A stretch of 7,351 nt of DNA from Methanobacteriota archaeon (GTDB lineage Archaea > Thermoplasmatota > Poseidoniia > Poseidoniales > Thalassarchaeaceae): contig PBHZ01000013.1 in the NCBI GenBank assembly GCA_002719615.1, forward strand, positions 16,318 to 23,668. The letters are read 5' to 3'. Shown here piece by piece: positions 1 through 6,472 of this stretch. Made by a program: the position numbers and the translations under genes. Each line of letters begins with the position of its first letter. Position 1 is the stretch's first letter. The notes below the pieces were generated by a model. The model saw only the letters and a program-made list of their open reading frames with translations. It was not told where the DNA came from and ran no database searches.

Positions 1-10
1 CTATAGTCAA

Positions 11-19
11 TATAATTTA
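11..19 (+). promoter_or_regulatory. Putative TATA box for leaderless glyA transcription
   Basis: An A/T-only stretch (TATAATTTA) is centred about 25 bp upstream of the glyA ATG. That is the usual distance between an archaeal TATA box and the transcription start, so the mRNA would begin at or very near the start codon. No Shine-Dalgarno-like purine run lies between the box and the ATG, which fits a leaderless transcript. The call rests on spacing and composition only; AT-rich sequence gives such matches by chance, and no BRE was recognised with confidence. Confidence 0.4.
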
Positions 20-39
20 CTGACTTTCGATGGCACATC

Positions 40-1317
40 ATGCAGACGGATGATGCCGCATCTAAAATATTAGAAGCAACAAAGAATTCGGGACTACATT
101 ACAAAAATAGTATCCCTATGATTGCCAGTGAAAACATATTAAGTCCTTTAGTTAGAGAGGCTTGTAATTCAGATTTACATGGAAGATATGCAGAAGGACT
201 TCCTGGAAAGAGATATTATCAAGGCTGCGAGGATTTTGATACCATCGAAGAAATAGGCATTGAACTTGCAAAATCAGTATTCAATTGTAACTTTGCCAAT
301 ATACAATCTACTTCAGGAACAAACTCAAATTTGGGTGTTTTAAAGGCACTCACAAAGCCAGGGGAGACAATTACTGCAGTCTCTACTGCAGATGGAGGGC
401 ACATATCTCATGCTAGAATGGGCGCAGTTGGAATGAGGGGACTTAATTTAGTCACTTATCCTTGGAATGAAGAAAGAATGGAGCCAGACATAGATGCTTC
501 TGCCAAACTAATAAGAGAAATAAAACCAAATTTAGTCTTATTTGGTCAATCAGTTTTCCTATTTCCTACTCCTCTGAAAGAACTTTCAGATGCAGCTCAT
601 GAAGTTGGTGCTAAGGTAATGTATGATGGAGCACATGTAATGGGATTAATTGCAGGTAATCAATTCCAAAATCCCCTATCTGAAGGTGCAGATGTGATGA
701 CAGGAAGTAGTCATAAGACATTCCCTGGCCCGCAAGGAGGTTTTGTTTTATCCAATTCTGATGATCCAAAATTTATCAAAAGACTCAACAATGGAATATT
801 TCCTGGAGTTTGCTCTTCCTATCACTTACATCATGTAGCAGGTAAAGCGATAGCGCTATCAGAATTTGAGAAATTTGGCGAAGATTATGCAAAAGATATA
901 ATTTCCAACGCAAAAGCATTAGCCAATGCTCTCGCAGAACTGGGTTTCGATGTTCTAGCGGAGGAAAGAGGCTACACTGCTAGCCATCAAGTATTGACTA
1001 GGCATGGTTCAGTAGATTCTGGAGCAGGAAAAGAAGCTGCTTCAATACTGGAAAAATCTGGAATAATTACGAATATGAACATGCTCCCCGGAGATACCAA
1101 GGCCATGAAACCTAGTGGTTTGAGATTAGGAACTCCCGAACTAACTCGTGTAGGGATGGGAGTTAGTGAGATGGAAGACGTAGCTAAATTCTTTTCTAGA
1201 GCGCTAATAGATAAAGAAAATCCTCAAACCATCAAAAACGATGTAAAGGAGTTCAAATCAAATTATCAAACCGTTCATTATTGTTTTGAGCCAGGGCCAG
1301 CATATCCTGGATTATGA
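40..1317 (+). CDS. glyA: Serine hydroxymethyltransferase (PLP-dependent), complete
   Basis: This enzyme interconverts serine and glycine while moving a one-carbon unit to or from a folate-type (or, in some archaea, methanopterin-type) carrier in the cytoplasm. The 425 residues match the usual 400-430 and cover the family end to end. Visible landmarks are IASEN near residue 30, RYAEGLPGKRYYQG at 49-62 with the catalytic-type Glu52, the PLP-contacting Asp196 and His199 in YDGAHV, the Schiff-base Lys226 in GSSHKTFPGPQGG, and the carboxylate-binding-type Arg362 in LRLGTPELT. All key residues look intact. The ATG at 40 is the only start between an in-frame TAA at 13-15 and the conserved N-terminus. 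It ends 44 bp before the next gene on the same strand, whose product is unrelated, so co-transcription would not imply shared function. The preference for folate or methanopterin cannot be read by eye. Confidence 0.96.
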   Translation: MQTDDAASKILEATKNSGLHYKNSIPMIASENILSPLVREACNSDLHGRYAEGLPGKRYYQGCEDFDTIEEIGIELAKSVFNCNFANIQSTSGTNSNLGVLKALTKPGETITAVSTADGGHISHARMGAVGMRGLNLVTYPWNEERMEPDIDASAKLIREIKPNLVLFGQSVFLFPTPLKELSDAAHEVGAKVMYDGAHVMGLIAGNQFQNPLSEGADVMTGSSHKTFPGPQGGFVLSNSDDPKFIKRLNNGIFPGVCSSYHLHHVAGKAIALSEFEKFGEDYAKDIISNAKALANALAELGFDVLAEERGYTASHQVLTRHGSVDSGAGKEAASILEKSGIITNMNMLPGDTKAMKPSGLRLGTPELTRVGMGVSEMEDVAKFFSRALIDKENPQTIKNDVKEFKSNYQTVHYCFEPGPAYPGL

Positions 1318-1332
1318 ATAAAGTTAGATATG

Positions 1333-1357
1333 ATTTTATCCAATAGCACTTAGGGAG
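1333..1357 (+). promoter_or_regulatory. Possible promoter and ribosome-binding site of the M60 lipoprotein gene
   Basis: The 44-bp gap after glyA contains ATTTTAT (1333-1339), centred about 26 bp before the ATG at 1362, where an archaeal TATA box would sit for leaderless transcription. It also contains GGGAG (1353-1357), which ends 4 nt before the ATG and could pair with the 16S rRNA 3' end if the gene is read from a longer transcript, for example through glyA. The two signals suggest different modes, and sequence alone cannot decide between them. Both are short matches in AT-rich DNA. Confidence 0.3.
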
Positions 1358-1361
1358 AAAT

Positions 1362-1421
1362 ATGGACTCTCAAGTTAAGTCGACATTACTTGTTACATTC
1401 CTGATGCTTTCATCCGGTTGT
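1362..1421 (+). other. Lipoprotein signal peptide of the M60 protein
   Basis: Residues 1-20 have a short N-region with one Lys (position 6), a hydrophobic core (LLVTFLML) and a lipobox-like LSSGC ending at Cys20. Ser at -3 is less usual than Leu, but Gly at -1 and the following TG plus Asp/Asn/Ser-rich linker are typical of archaeal lipoproteins. Cleavage before Cys20 and lipid attachment would tether the protein to the outer face of the cytoplasmic membrane. Confidence 0.8.
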
Positions 1422-4400
1422 ACTGGTCTTCTTGACACAGATACGAACTCTCAAATTCCAATAATTGATTGCTCTTTAGAACCTTCACACCCGGACTGTT
1501 TTGAAAAAATAATTATTGAAGAAGATTGTAACAATGATGAAGTCTTTATGGGAGAATCATGTAGGCCGATGTTAAGGCCAGAAAAACTGAATTATGGGGA
1601 AAATTCAATTCAGTTATCATTGGGAGAGGAGATGCAACCCCTTACTCCAAACTTTATTGGTGATGGTCCAAAATTGTGGCAAGTAAGCCCTCCATTACCT
1701 CAGGGTTTGAATTTAGATGAGGGGACTGGGATGATTTCTGGATCACCAAATAAAACCTTAATCCCTACAATATTTACAATAAAGGGTTCTAATGAGGCCG
1801 GATTCTCAAATACTATACTTAAAATTGAAATTTTACCTCCTGAATTAGGAAAATTAGAGTATTCATCAGAAATAATGAATTGCATAATTTCCTTAATCTG
1901 TAATTTTCCACAACCATCTATAAATGGAATTCCAGATTCTTGGTCTATAGAACCTCCACTTCCTCATGGTTTGACATTGAATCAAAATGGCTCAATAAAT
2001 GGAATCATCACAACTCAATTAGATTCTAATCATAGTATTTATGCCTCTAATTTAGCAGGAACAACTGAGGCAAAAATTAGAATAATTTCACTTCATTCTG
2101 CTCCTTTCGGCCTCAATTATGAGTTCCATAATTATTCATTGACAAAATATGATTCCGTCGAAATAGAACCGAATATTTCCGGTGGAATAATACAATCTTG
2201 GTTAATAACTCCTGAATTGCCTAGGGGTTTAAGATTTACCTCAGATGGAAAAATAGAAGGAAAACCAATGGTTATGCAAGAATTTACCAAATACACAATT
2301 ACAGCTTCAAATAGCGGAGGTTCTTTGTCGGCTGATATTCTTATTGAAATTAAAGATATACCAGTAGAGAACATTCAGTATCCCGATTATTATTTCAATT
2401 TAACAAAAAATACAGCTATAGATACAATCAAACCTAACTGGGAAGGAGGAGAGCCTTTATTTTGGGAAATTTATCCTCTACTTCCAGATGGTCTCCTTTT
2501 TAATTTCGAAACCGGAAATATTAGTGGGATGGCCATAACAGAACAAAATTGGCTAATGTATGATATCTGGGCAAATAATACAGGAGGATCTAGTAGTACT
2601 CAAATAATGATAAAAATAATCAATCAAGCCCCTAGTAACATATCTTGGCCAAGTGACGAATTAATCTTGGAATCAAACTCTTCTTTCATTATCTCACCGA
2701 TTAACATCGGTCCAAATATTGATTCATGGGAAGTATATCCTCCACTTCCAGAGGGATTATCGATTACTTCAAATGGTTCAATCCAAGGAGTTCCATTGCT
2801 ACGTACAGACTGGATTAATTATGAAATTTGGTCAAATAATACAGGCGGCACTTTTATGTCCAATTTATGGATTGTAGTTCATGACATTCAAGCTGATCAA
2901 GCAGATCTTTTGTATGGCATGGGAGAAACTGAGTGGAGCGGTTGGCCATCTGCAATTTTACCAATAGGACAATGGTCTTTCCCAATTGGTTTTACTGAAG
3001 GAGGATATACGTCTAAAATTCCTGTAATATCTGCAAGTCATGTAGGCAGAGGTAAGATGATTGGCTATGGGCATGAATCATGGGTAACAGGAGGAGGATT
3101 TGAGGAGACTGAATTCGCATTACGTGCAGTAGAGTGGGTTTGTGGTGAAAATTCCAAAATAGGGTTGGCCTATGGTGGTGGCTTTGATCATTTCAAAGAT
3201 GAGCTTGAATTGGAAGGCCATACAGTATATCTTTCTGCTGATACAGGTAATTTATCCCAATTAGATTGCTTATTGGACGAATTCTGGAATGGACATAATG
3301 ATCAAGACAATAGTAATATTACAGATTTTTTATTATCTGGTGGCGGATTAATTATGGGAGGTCATGCTTGGTATTGGTCATATTCAAATTCTGATCTTTC
3401 CAATAATTATCCTGGTAATAAAATTGCAGAAACTACTGGTTTATTTGTTTCTAATGCTTGGGGGTATAATTCAGTAGATCTTTCTGAAATACCTCATGAA
3501 TTATCTCGCCCTCATACGGCTATTAAGGCAATCAAAGAAGATAGAAATGATGGCGATAAATTATCGGACTATGATGCAAATGTTGTCAAGGAAACTCTTT
3601 CTATTTGCACTACAGTAGTTTCATTGGATTTTGATGATTTCTGGAGCCCGTTGAGAGAAACAGTCAATATGACAGGTTGGACTGTAATTCAATATGGGAC
3701 TTTATGGCAAAATATTGGATATAACTTAGGCGAAGACCCCGTTGCGGATGTTCTACTCAGAGTTGAAGAAGCCCTCACTCAAAATCTTCCTGCTGATGAA
3801 TTACCTGCTCATCCTAGCCATACTGAATTTCCTGGTTCAGTACCTTCCAATGCATCTAGAATATCTCGTTCCGTAACAATAGATGGCAATCAGAGTGGAT
3901 TGCCCAGTAATTTTGGTTATTCTCAAGCCAGGGCACCTCTCCGTATGTCTACAGGATTATATGCAGCACCAGGAGAAGTAGTAACTATATCTCTAAACGA
4001 AACTTTAGTTAATCAAGGCATATGGATATTAATTGGTGCACATTCAGATAATTTATGGGGTAAAGAACAATTGCATCGCTTCCCAAATATTGTAAGAAAT
4101 TGGTACGTTGAAAATAGCACTATGGATGTTGGAAATGCTTTTGGTGGAAATATCTATGTAAATATTGAAGCTGGATCAAATTTGGGAATTTTCGAGATTC
4201 TTATTTCTAATGCTGTTAAGTCTCCGAGTTATTTTCATGATTCAACTAATATTTCTGACTGGCTTCTAAATCAAAGGAACGCTCCCGCTCCATGGGCAGA
4301 AATCGGTAGCGAATTATTTATCTTAACAGTCCCAAGTGATGAAGTAAGAAACCTAGAAAATCCTGATGAATTGATGGATTGGTGGGATCAAGCTTTGTCA

Positions 4401-5360
4401 ATGGAACATTCACTTTACGGATTTACTCCATGGCCTCGCGTCGAAAGAGCAGTATTTGATGCCCAAATATCAGCAGGATGGATGCATTCTGGATATCCTT
4501 TCATGGCGCATGATTTGAGTGTTCCAGATGTTCTAGACTTAGAATATATGAGTGAAAACGGAGATTGGGGTATGTTCCATGAATTGGGACATAACCATCA
4601 ATGGATGCCTTCTACACTTCCTGGAAATACTGAAACTTCTTGTAATTTTGCAAGCGTATATTTGATGGAAGAGTTAGTGGGTACTTCCGGACATGGTGCT
4701 ACAGATGCAGATCAACGCAGTCAGCGTATGAGAAATTATTTCGATGACGGTTCTAATATTTCTAATTGGTCAGTCTGGGTTGCTTTAGATACACATTTGA
4801 TAATCAAAGAACAATGGGGTTGGAGTCCATTTACATCTGCTTTATCAGTTTATTATGACTTACCAGATTCTGAAGTTCCAGTTGGAGATACGGAGGAATT
4901 TAATTCATGGGTAATGCATTTATCCAATGCAACTGGCTATAATTTAGCACCATATCACGATGCTTGGGGCTTCCCTCTTATCGAAAATACATTTAGTGCA
5001 TTGGATTCACTACCAGTTTGGATAGATGATCCATTGAGGGGTGAATATTTCGTTTATGAGTCAATACTTAGAAATCTAGGTACGAGCAATATCACATCTA
5101 ATTCTGCGGAGATTAACTGGGAGACATATGATAATGGAACTAATACGACATTAACTTTGTATTATGGAACTAATGATGCTGGTACCCAATCATCTTCATG
5201 GTCAAATTCTATTGATTTAGGCACGCCTTCTGTAGGCTATGAAAATTATCAATTATCTGATTTATCATGTTGCGATACTACTTATTATGCGAGAATAAAG
5301 GCAACAAATGATATTGGAAGTATTTGGTTTGGTCCAATAAACTGGAATACTGATGACTGA
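1362..5360 (+). CDS. Secreted lipoprotein: Ig-like repeats, GATase1-like domain, M60/enhancin zinc metallopeptidase, FN3-like domain
   Basis: This is a predicted surface-anchored zinc endopeptidase of 1332 residues. The N-terminus is a lipoprotein signal (hydrophobic 8-16, then SSGC with Cys20). A linker with Cys37, 46, 56 and 67 follows, then five Ig-like repeats (about 74-509). A GATase1-like region (about 513-810) contains GRGKMIGYGHE at 562-572 and GGGLIMGGHAW at 660-670. The M60 region (about 850-1235) shows its hallmarks: STGLYAAPGEVVTISL at 863-878, GWMHSGYPFMAH at 1039-1050, and HELGH at 1073-1077 with Glu1091 as third zinc ligand and Glu1074 as catalytic base. Residues 1237-1332 resemble fibronectin type III. 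The frame is uninterrupted and no catalytic residue is missing. M60 relatives include viral enhancins, bacterial mucinases and animal TCAF proteins; the GATase1-M60 order resembles TCAF. Action on glycosylated proteins is inferred from the family. No C-terminal membrane anchor is present. Peptidase assignment is firm; the substrate is unknown. Confidence 0.9.
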   Translation: MDSQVKSTLLVTFLMLSSGCTGLLDTDTNSQIPIIDCSLEPSHPDCFEKIIIEEDCNNDEVFMGESCRPMLRPEKLNYGENSIQLSLGEEMQPLTPNFIGDGPKLWQVSPPLPQGLNLDEGTGMISGSPNKTLIPTIFTIKGSNEAGFSNTILKIEILPPELGKLEYSSEIMNCIISLICNFPQPSINGIPDSWSIEPPLPHGLTLNQNGSINGIITTQLDSNHSIYASNLAGTTEAKIRIISLHSAPFGLNYEFHNYSLTKYDSVEIEPNISGGIIQSWLITPELPRGLRFTSDGKIEGKPMVMQEFTKYTITASNSGGSLSADILIEIKDIPVENIQYPDYYFNLTKNTAIDTIKPNWEGGEPLFWEIYPLLPDGLLFNFETGNISGMAITEQNWLMYDIWANNTGGSSSTQIMIKIINQAPSNISWPSDELILESNSSFIISPINIGPNIDSWEVYPPLPEGLSITSNGSIQGVPLLRTDWINYEIWSNNTGGTFMSNLWIVVHDIQADQADLLYGMGETEWSGWPSAILPIGQWSFPIGFTEGGYTSKIPVISASHVGRGKMIGYGHESWVTGGGFEETEFALRAVEWVCGENSKIGLAYGGGFDHFKDELELEGHTVYLSADTGNLSQLDCLLDEFWNGHNDQDNSNITDFLLSGGGLIMGGHAWYWSYSNSDLSNNYPGNKIAETTGLFVSNAWGYNSVDLSEIPHELSRPHTAIKAIKEDRNDGDKLSDYDANVVKETLSICTTVVSLDFDDFWSPLRETVNMTGWTVIQYGTLWQNIGYNLGEDPVADVLLRVEEALTQNLPADELPAHPSHTEFPGSVPSNASRISRSVTIDGNQSGLPSNFGYSQARAPLRMSTGLYAAPGEVVTISLNETLVNQGIWILIGAHSDNLWGKEQLHRFPNIVRNWYVENSTMDVGNAFGGNIYVNIEAGSNLGIFEILISNAVKSPSYFHDSTNISDWLLNQRNAPAPWAEIGSELFILTVPSDEVRNLENPDELMDWWDQALSMEHSLYGFTPWPRVERAVFDAQISAGWMHSGYPFMAHDLSVPDVLDLEYMSENGDWGMFHELGHNHQWMPSTLPGNTETSCNFASVYLMEELVGTSGHGATDADQRSQRMRNYFDDGSNISNWSVWVALDTHLIIKEQWGWSPFTSALSVYYDLPDSEVPVGDTEEFNSWVMHLSNATGYNLAPYHDAWGFPLIENTFSALDSLPVWIDDPLRGEYFVYESILRNLGTSNITSNSAEINWETYDNGTNTTLTLYYGTNDAGTQSSSWSNSIDLGTPSVGYENYQLSDLSCCDTTYYARIKATNDIGSIWFGPINWNTDD
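1470..1562 (+). other. Cys-rich linker encoded after the lipobox
   Basis: Residues 37-67 carry four cysteines (37, 46, 56, 67) spaced 9, 10 and 11 apart in a Pro/Asp/Glu-rich segment. The second half (DCNNDEVFMGESCRP) resembles short Cys-pair spacers in other exported proteins. Two disulfides are the simple inference for an extracellular segment, making a small knotted spacer between the lipid anchor and the first Ig-like domain. No named domain was recognised. Confidence 0.5.
1581..2885 (+). repeat. Five tandem Ig-like (putative He_PIG-type) protein repeats
   Basis: Five units follow one pattern: an early aromatic (Tyr78, Tyr167, Tyr253, Tyr340, Trp429), then W-x-[IV]-x-P-x-LP-x-GL, then G-x-I-x-G, ending in a strand with an SN/NN-xx-G turn. 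The tryptophans of the core motif lie at residues 106, 194, 280, 368 and 456, a period of 88, 86, 88 and 88. Approximate unit boundaries in DNA are 1581-1835, 1848-2096, 2106-2354, 2367-2621 and 2634-2885. The repeats are diverged at DNA level, so this is an old protein repeat, not a recent duplication. The motif is that of putative Ig domains in extracellular proteins. A stalk or glycan/protein-binding role is inferred. Confidence 0.85.
2898..3791 (+). other. GATase1-like domain region within the M60 lipoprotein (TCAF-like)
   Basis: Residues about 513-810 lie between the Ig-like repeats and the M60 domain. A first part ends in a [GR]-G-K-M-I-x-Y-G-H-E strand-turn, as in domains that sense 'good behaviour of a beauty cream'-like beta layers in TCAF relatives; a second part (KIGLAYGGGFDHF at 599-611, then LLSGGGLIMGGHAWYW at 657-672) looks like an alpha/beta Rossmann-like fold. 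At the position of a nucleophile elbow there is GGHAW with His668, not Cys, so glutamine amidotransferase activity is not expected. The segment before the M60 domain (HPSHTEFPG at 817-825) also resembles TCAF linkers. The assignment comes from motif order remembered from the family and needs a profile search. Confidence 0.55.
3912..5066 (+). other. M60-like peptidase domain with active site at 4578-4592
   Basis: This part encodes residues about 851-1235. The HELGH codons are at 4578-4592 and the third-ligand Glu1091 lies 14 residues after the second His, within the HExxH(8-28)E spacing of M60 gluzincins. The residues after it (TETSCNFASVY) fit the usual E-x-x-x-N helix. The preceding GWMHSGYPFMAH is the strand and loop characteristic of the family, and the beta-rich accessory half starts with the conserved TGLYA-PGE signature. 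All three zinc ligands and the general base are present, so the enzyme is expected to be active. Confidence 0.9.
5070..5357 (+). other. C-terminal fibronectin type III-like domain of the M60 lipoprotein
   Basis: Residues 1237-1332 show an FN3-like order: NITSNSAEINW (strands A-B), TLTLYYGTNDAG (strand C and turn), SSSWSNSIDLG, then a YQLSDLSCCDTTYYARIKATNDIG segment (strands E-G; quoted in parts below 20 residues as YQLSDLS and TTYYARIKATN). Such modules are common at the ends of secreted enzymes and usually bind or space. A vicinal Cys pair (1303-1304) in place of the more usual L-x-P turn is unusual. The protein stops soon after the last strand. Confidence 0.6.
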
Positions 5361-5376
5361 TTTATATTTATTTCCT
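5361..5376 (+). terminator. T-rich stretch, possible archaeal terminator for the M60 lipoprotein gene
   Basis: Directly after the stop codon the plus strand reads a T-rich run (TTTATATTTATTTCCT) with no hairpin, the kind of U-rich tract at which archaeal RNA polymerase releases. It overlaps the 3' end of the convergent gene, with only 7 bp between the two stop codons. The minus strand has no equally clear T tract after its own stop at 5368, so its transcript may run into antisense of the lipoprotein gene. Confidence 0.35.
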
Positions 5377-6438
5377 TAGTAAACTTTCAAAGGAAATATT
5401 CGGAATATTTCTTTGATGCCAATTAGATATTGGTATCCATATGATGGTATGACCTATAGTCAAAATAAATGATTCTAAAAAACCTAATCTGGGTCTATTT
5501 TCCATTATTATCGCAGCTAAACCAAGGATAGCAAAATGTATTACATATATTGTTAATGTTAACTTTCCAGTAGCTTCCAAGAACCTTAATTTTTCTTCAT
5601 ATCTGGATTCCCCTCCTGATATTTCGTTTCCTTCTAAAATCTTCATTAATAAAATAACCATGGTAGATGAAACAACAATGAATAATGAGTTAGCAGGAAA
5701 AAAAGTCAGTAAAGCATCACCAGAAGTCAGTGCCCAATTTTTATTATCCATTATTGCTATGAAAATTGATATTATTGTGATTATTAATCCTGTGATAATC
5801 ATATTATCTCTGATTTTAACTTTATCTTTAAAATCGTAAATAAGTGTTCCAAGAAATACATAACTTAACCAAGGAATAGCAGGATAAGTTCCATTCCATA
5901 GAAGCCTCTCTATCCATTCTAAATAGCCATTAGAACCAACTCTTTGCTCCCAAGACCAATCTAAACCAGTATAGTCTCCAAGTAAAGTAGGCGATGCCAT
6001 AAGTAGTGAGAATAAGACTAATCTTGTCCTTGTGTTCATTCTAACTAAAAAAGGAGTAATTAAAGATGCAATCGCTAGTAATGTCAAAACACCAGGAGTT
6101 TGCCAATAAAATCTGCCTCCTCTTTCTATGTTTAATAATAAATTAATTATTATTTGACACAACGAGAGTACAAAAACCCTCTTAAATATCCATCGAAACC
6201 ATTTTTTAATTTCTTGATTAATGATTTTTGATTTTTCTATACCACTTTTGTATATTCCCCAACCTGATATTGTGATGAACATAGGGGCAGCCATACCCCC
6301 AAATGCTGCTGCAAAAAACGCTGCAGGATGTCCAACCGTAACTCCTTCAGGAGGTATAATAGCGGCAGTGTGAACTTCAACCATGCATAATACTGCGATC
6401 GCTTTCATCTGATCTATATGGCGCAGCCTATATCTCAT
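5368..6438 (-). CDS. Polytopic membrane acyltransferase-like protein (DUF1624/HGSNAT-like or acyltransferase-3-like)
   Basis: The 356-residue product is a multi-pass membrane protein with about ten hydrophobic segments (roughly 11-29, 41-62, 84-103, 115-132, 138-150, 186-202, 213-231, 248-267, 292-311, 321-340). The start RYRLRHIDQMKAIAVL matches the R-x-x-x-[IL]D-x-[LM][RK]-x-[IL]A opening of membrane acyltransferases. APMFITISGW (51-60), YPAIPWLSYVFLG (185-197) and GKLTLTIYVIH (291-301) follow. The IPW...LG motif favours the heparan-glucosaminide N-acetyltransferase/DUF1624 group. Basic residues in 63-88 place that loop and the N-terminus inside, leaving loop 30-40 with His37 outside, like the luminal active-site His of HGSNAT. 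Transfer of an acyl group to an extracellular sugar is inferred; the acceptor is unknown. The ATG at 6438 is the only start after an in-frame TAG. It lies 31 bp after the next minus-strand gene and may share its transcript. Confidence 0.6.
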   Translation of the reverse strand: MRYRLRHIDQMKAIAVLCMVEVHTAAIIPPEGVTVGHPAAFFAAAFGGMAAPMFITISGWGIYKSGIEKSKIINQEIKKWFRWIFKRVFVLSLCQIIINLLLNIERGGRFYWQTPGVLTLLAIASLITPFLVRMNTRTRLVLFSLLMASPTLLGDYTGLDWSWEQRVGSNGYLEWIERLLWNGTYPAIPWLSYVFLGTLIYDFKDKVKIRDNMIITGLIITIISIFIAIMDNKNWALTSGDALLTFFPANSLFIVVSSTMVILLMKILEGNEISGGESRYEEKLRFLEATGKLTLTIYVIHFAILGLAAIIMENRPRLGFLESFILTIGHTIIWIPISNWHQRNIPNISFESLLRK

Positions 6439-6461
6439 AGGCGTGTCAACATTCGTCGTCT

Positions 6462-6472
6462 ATTCAATATTA
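6462..6472 (-). promoter_or_regulatory. Possible TATA box for the membrane acyltransferase gene
   Basis: On the minus strand an A/T-rich element (TAATATTGAAT) sits about 25-34 bp upstream of the ATG at 6438 and overlaps the stop codon of the preceding gene. The distance suits a leaderless start, and no clear Shine-Dalgarno sequence precedes the ATG. The evidence is weak, and read-through from the upstream gene is an equal possibility. Confidence 0.25.

Noticed and set aside
1291..1310. Inverted repeat CCAGG...CCTGG at the 3' end of glyA, possible terminator hairpin
   Set aside because: The stem is only 5 bp with a 10-nt loop, it lies inside conserved-looking C-terminal codons, and no T tract follows. 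Archaeal termination does not usually need a hairpin.
2132..2374. Minus-strand open frame of 80 codons inside the Ig-like repeats
   Set aside because: It is antisense to a clearly conserved coding region, has no recognisable domain or promoter, and is explained as a shadow frame. The same holds for the minus-strand frames at 219-404 and 1700-1885 and the plus-strand frame at 6917-7117.
1581..2885. DNA-level tandem repeat or recombination hotspot in the Ig-like region
   Set aside because: The units are similar only at protein motif level; no long identical DNA stretches were seen between them.
1362..5360. Recent horizontal transfer of the M60 gene judged by base composition
   Set aside because: Its AT-richness and codon use look by eye like those of the flanking genes, and no mobile-element remnants, tRNA or direct repeats flank it. 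Only a phylogeny could support transfer.
6436..6453. Six-codon minus-strand mini-ORF (ATG TTG ACA CGC CTA TGA) overlapping the acyltransferase start through ATGA
   Set aside because: It has no ribosome site and is very short. A chance ATG in a 31-bp spacer is more likely than a leader peptide.
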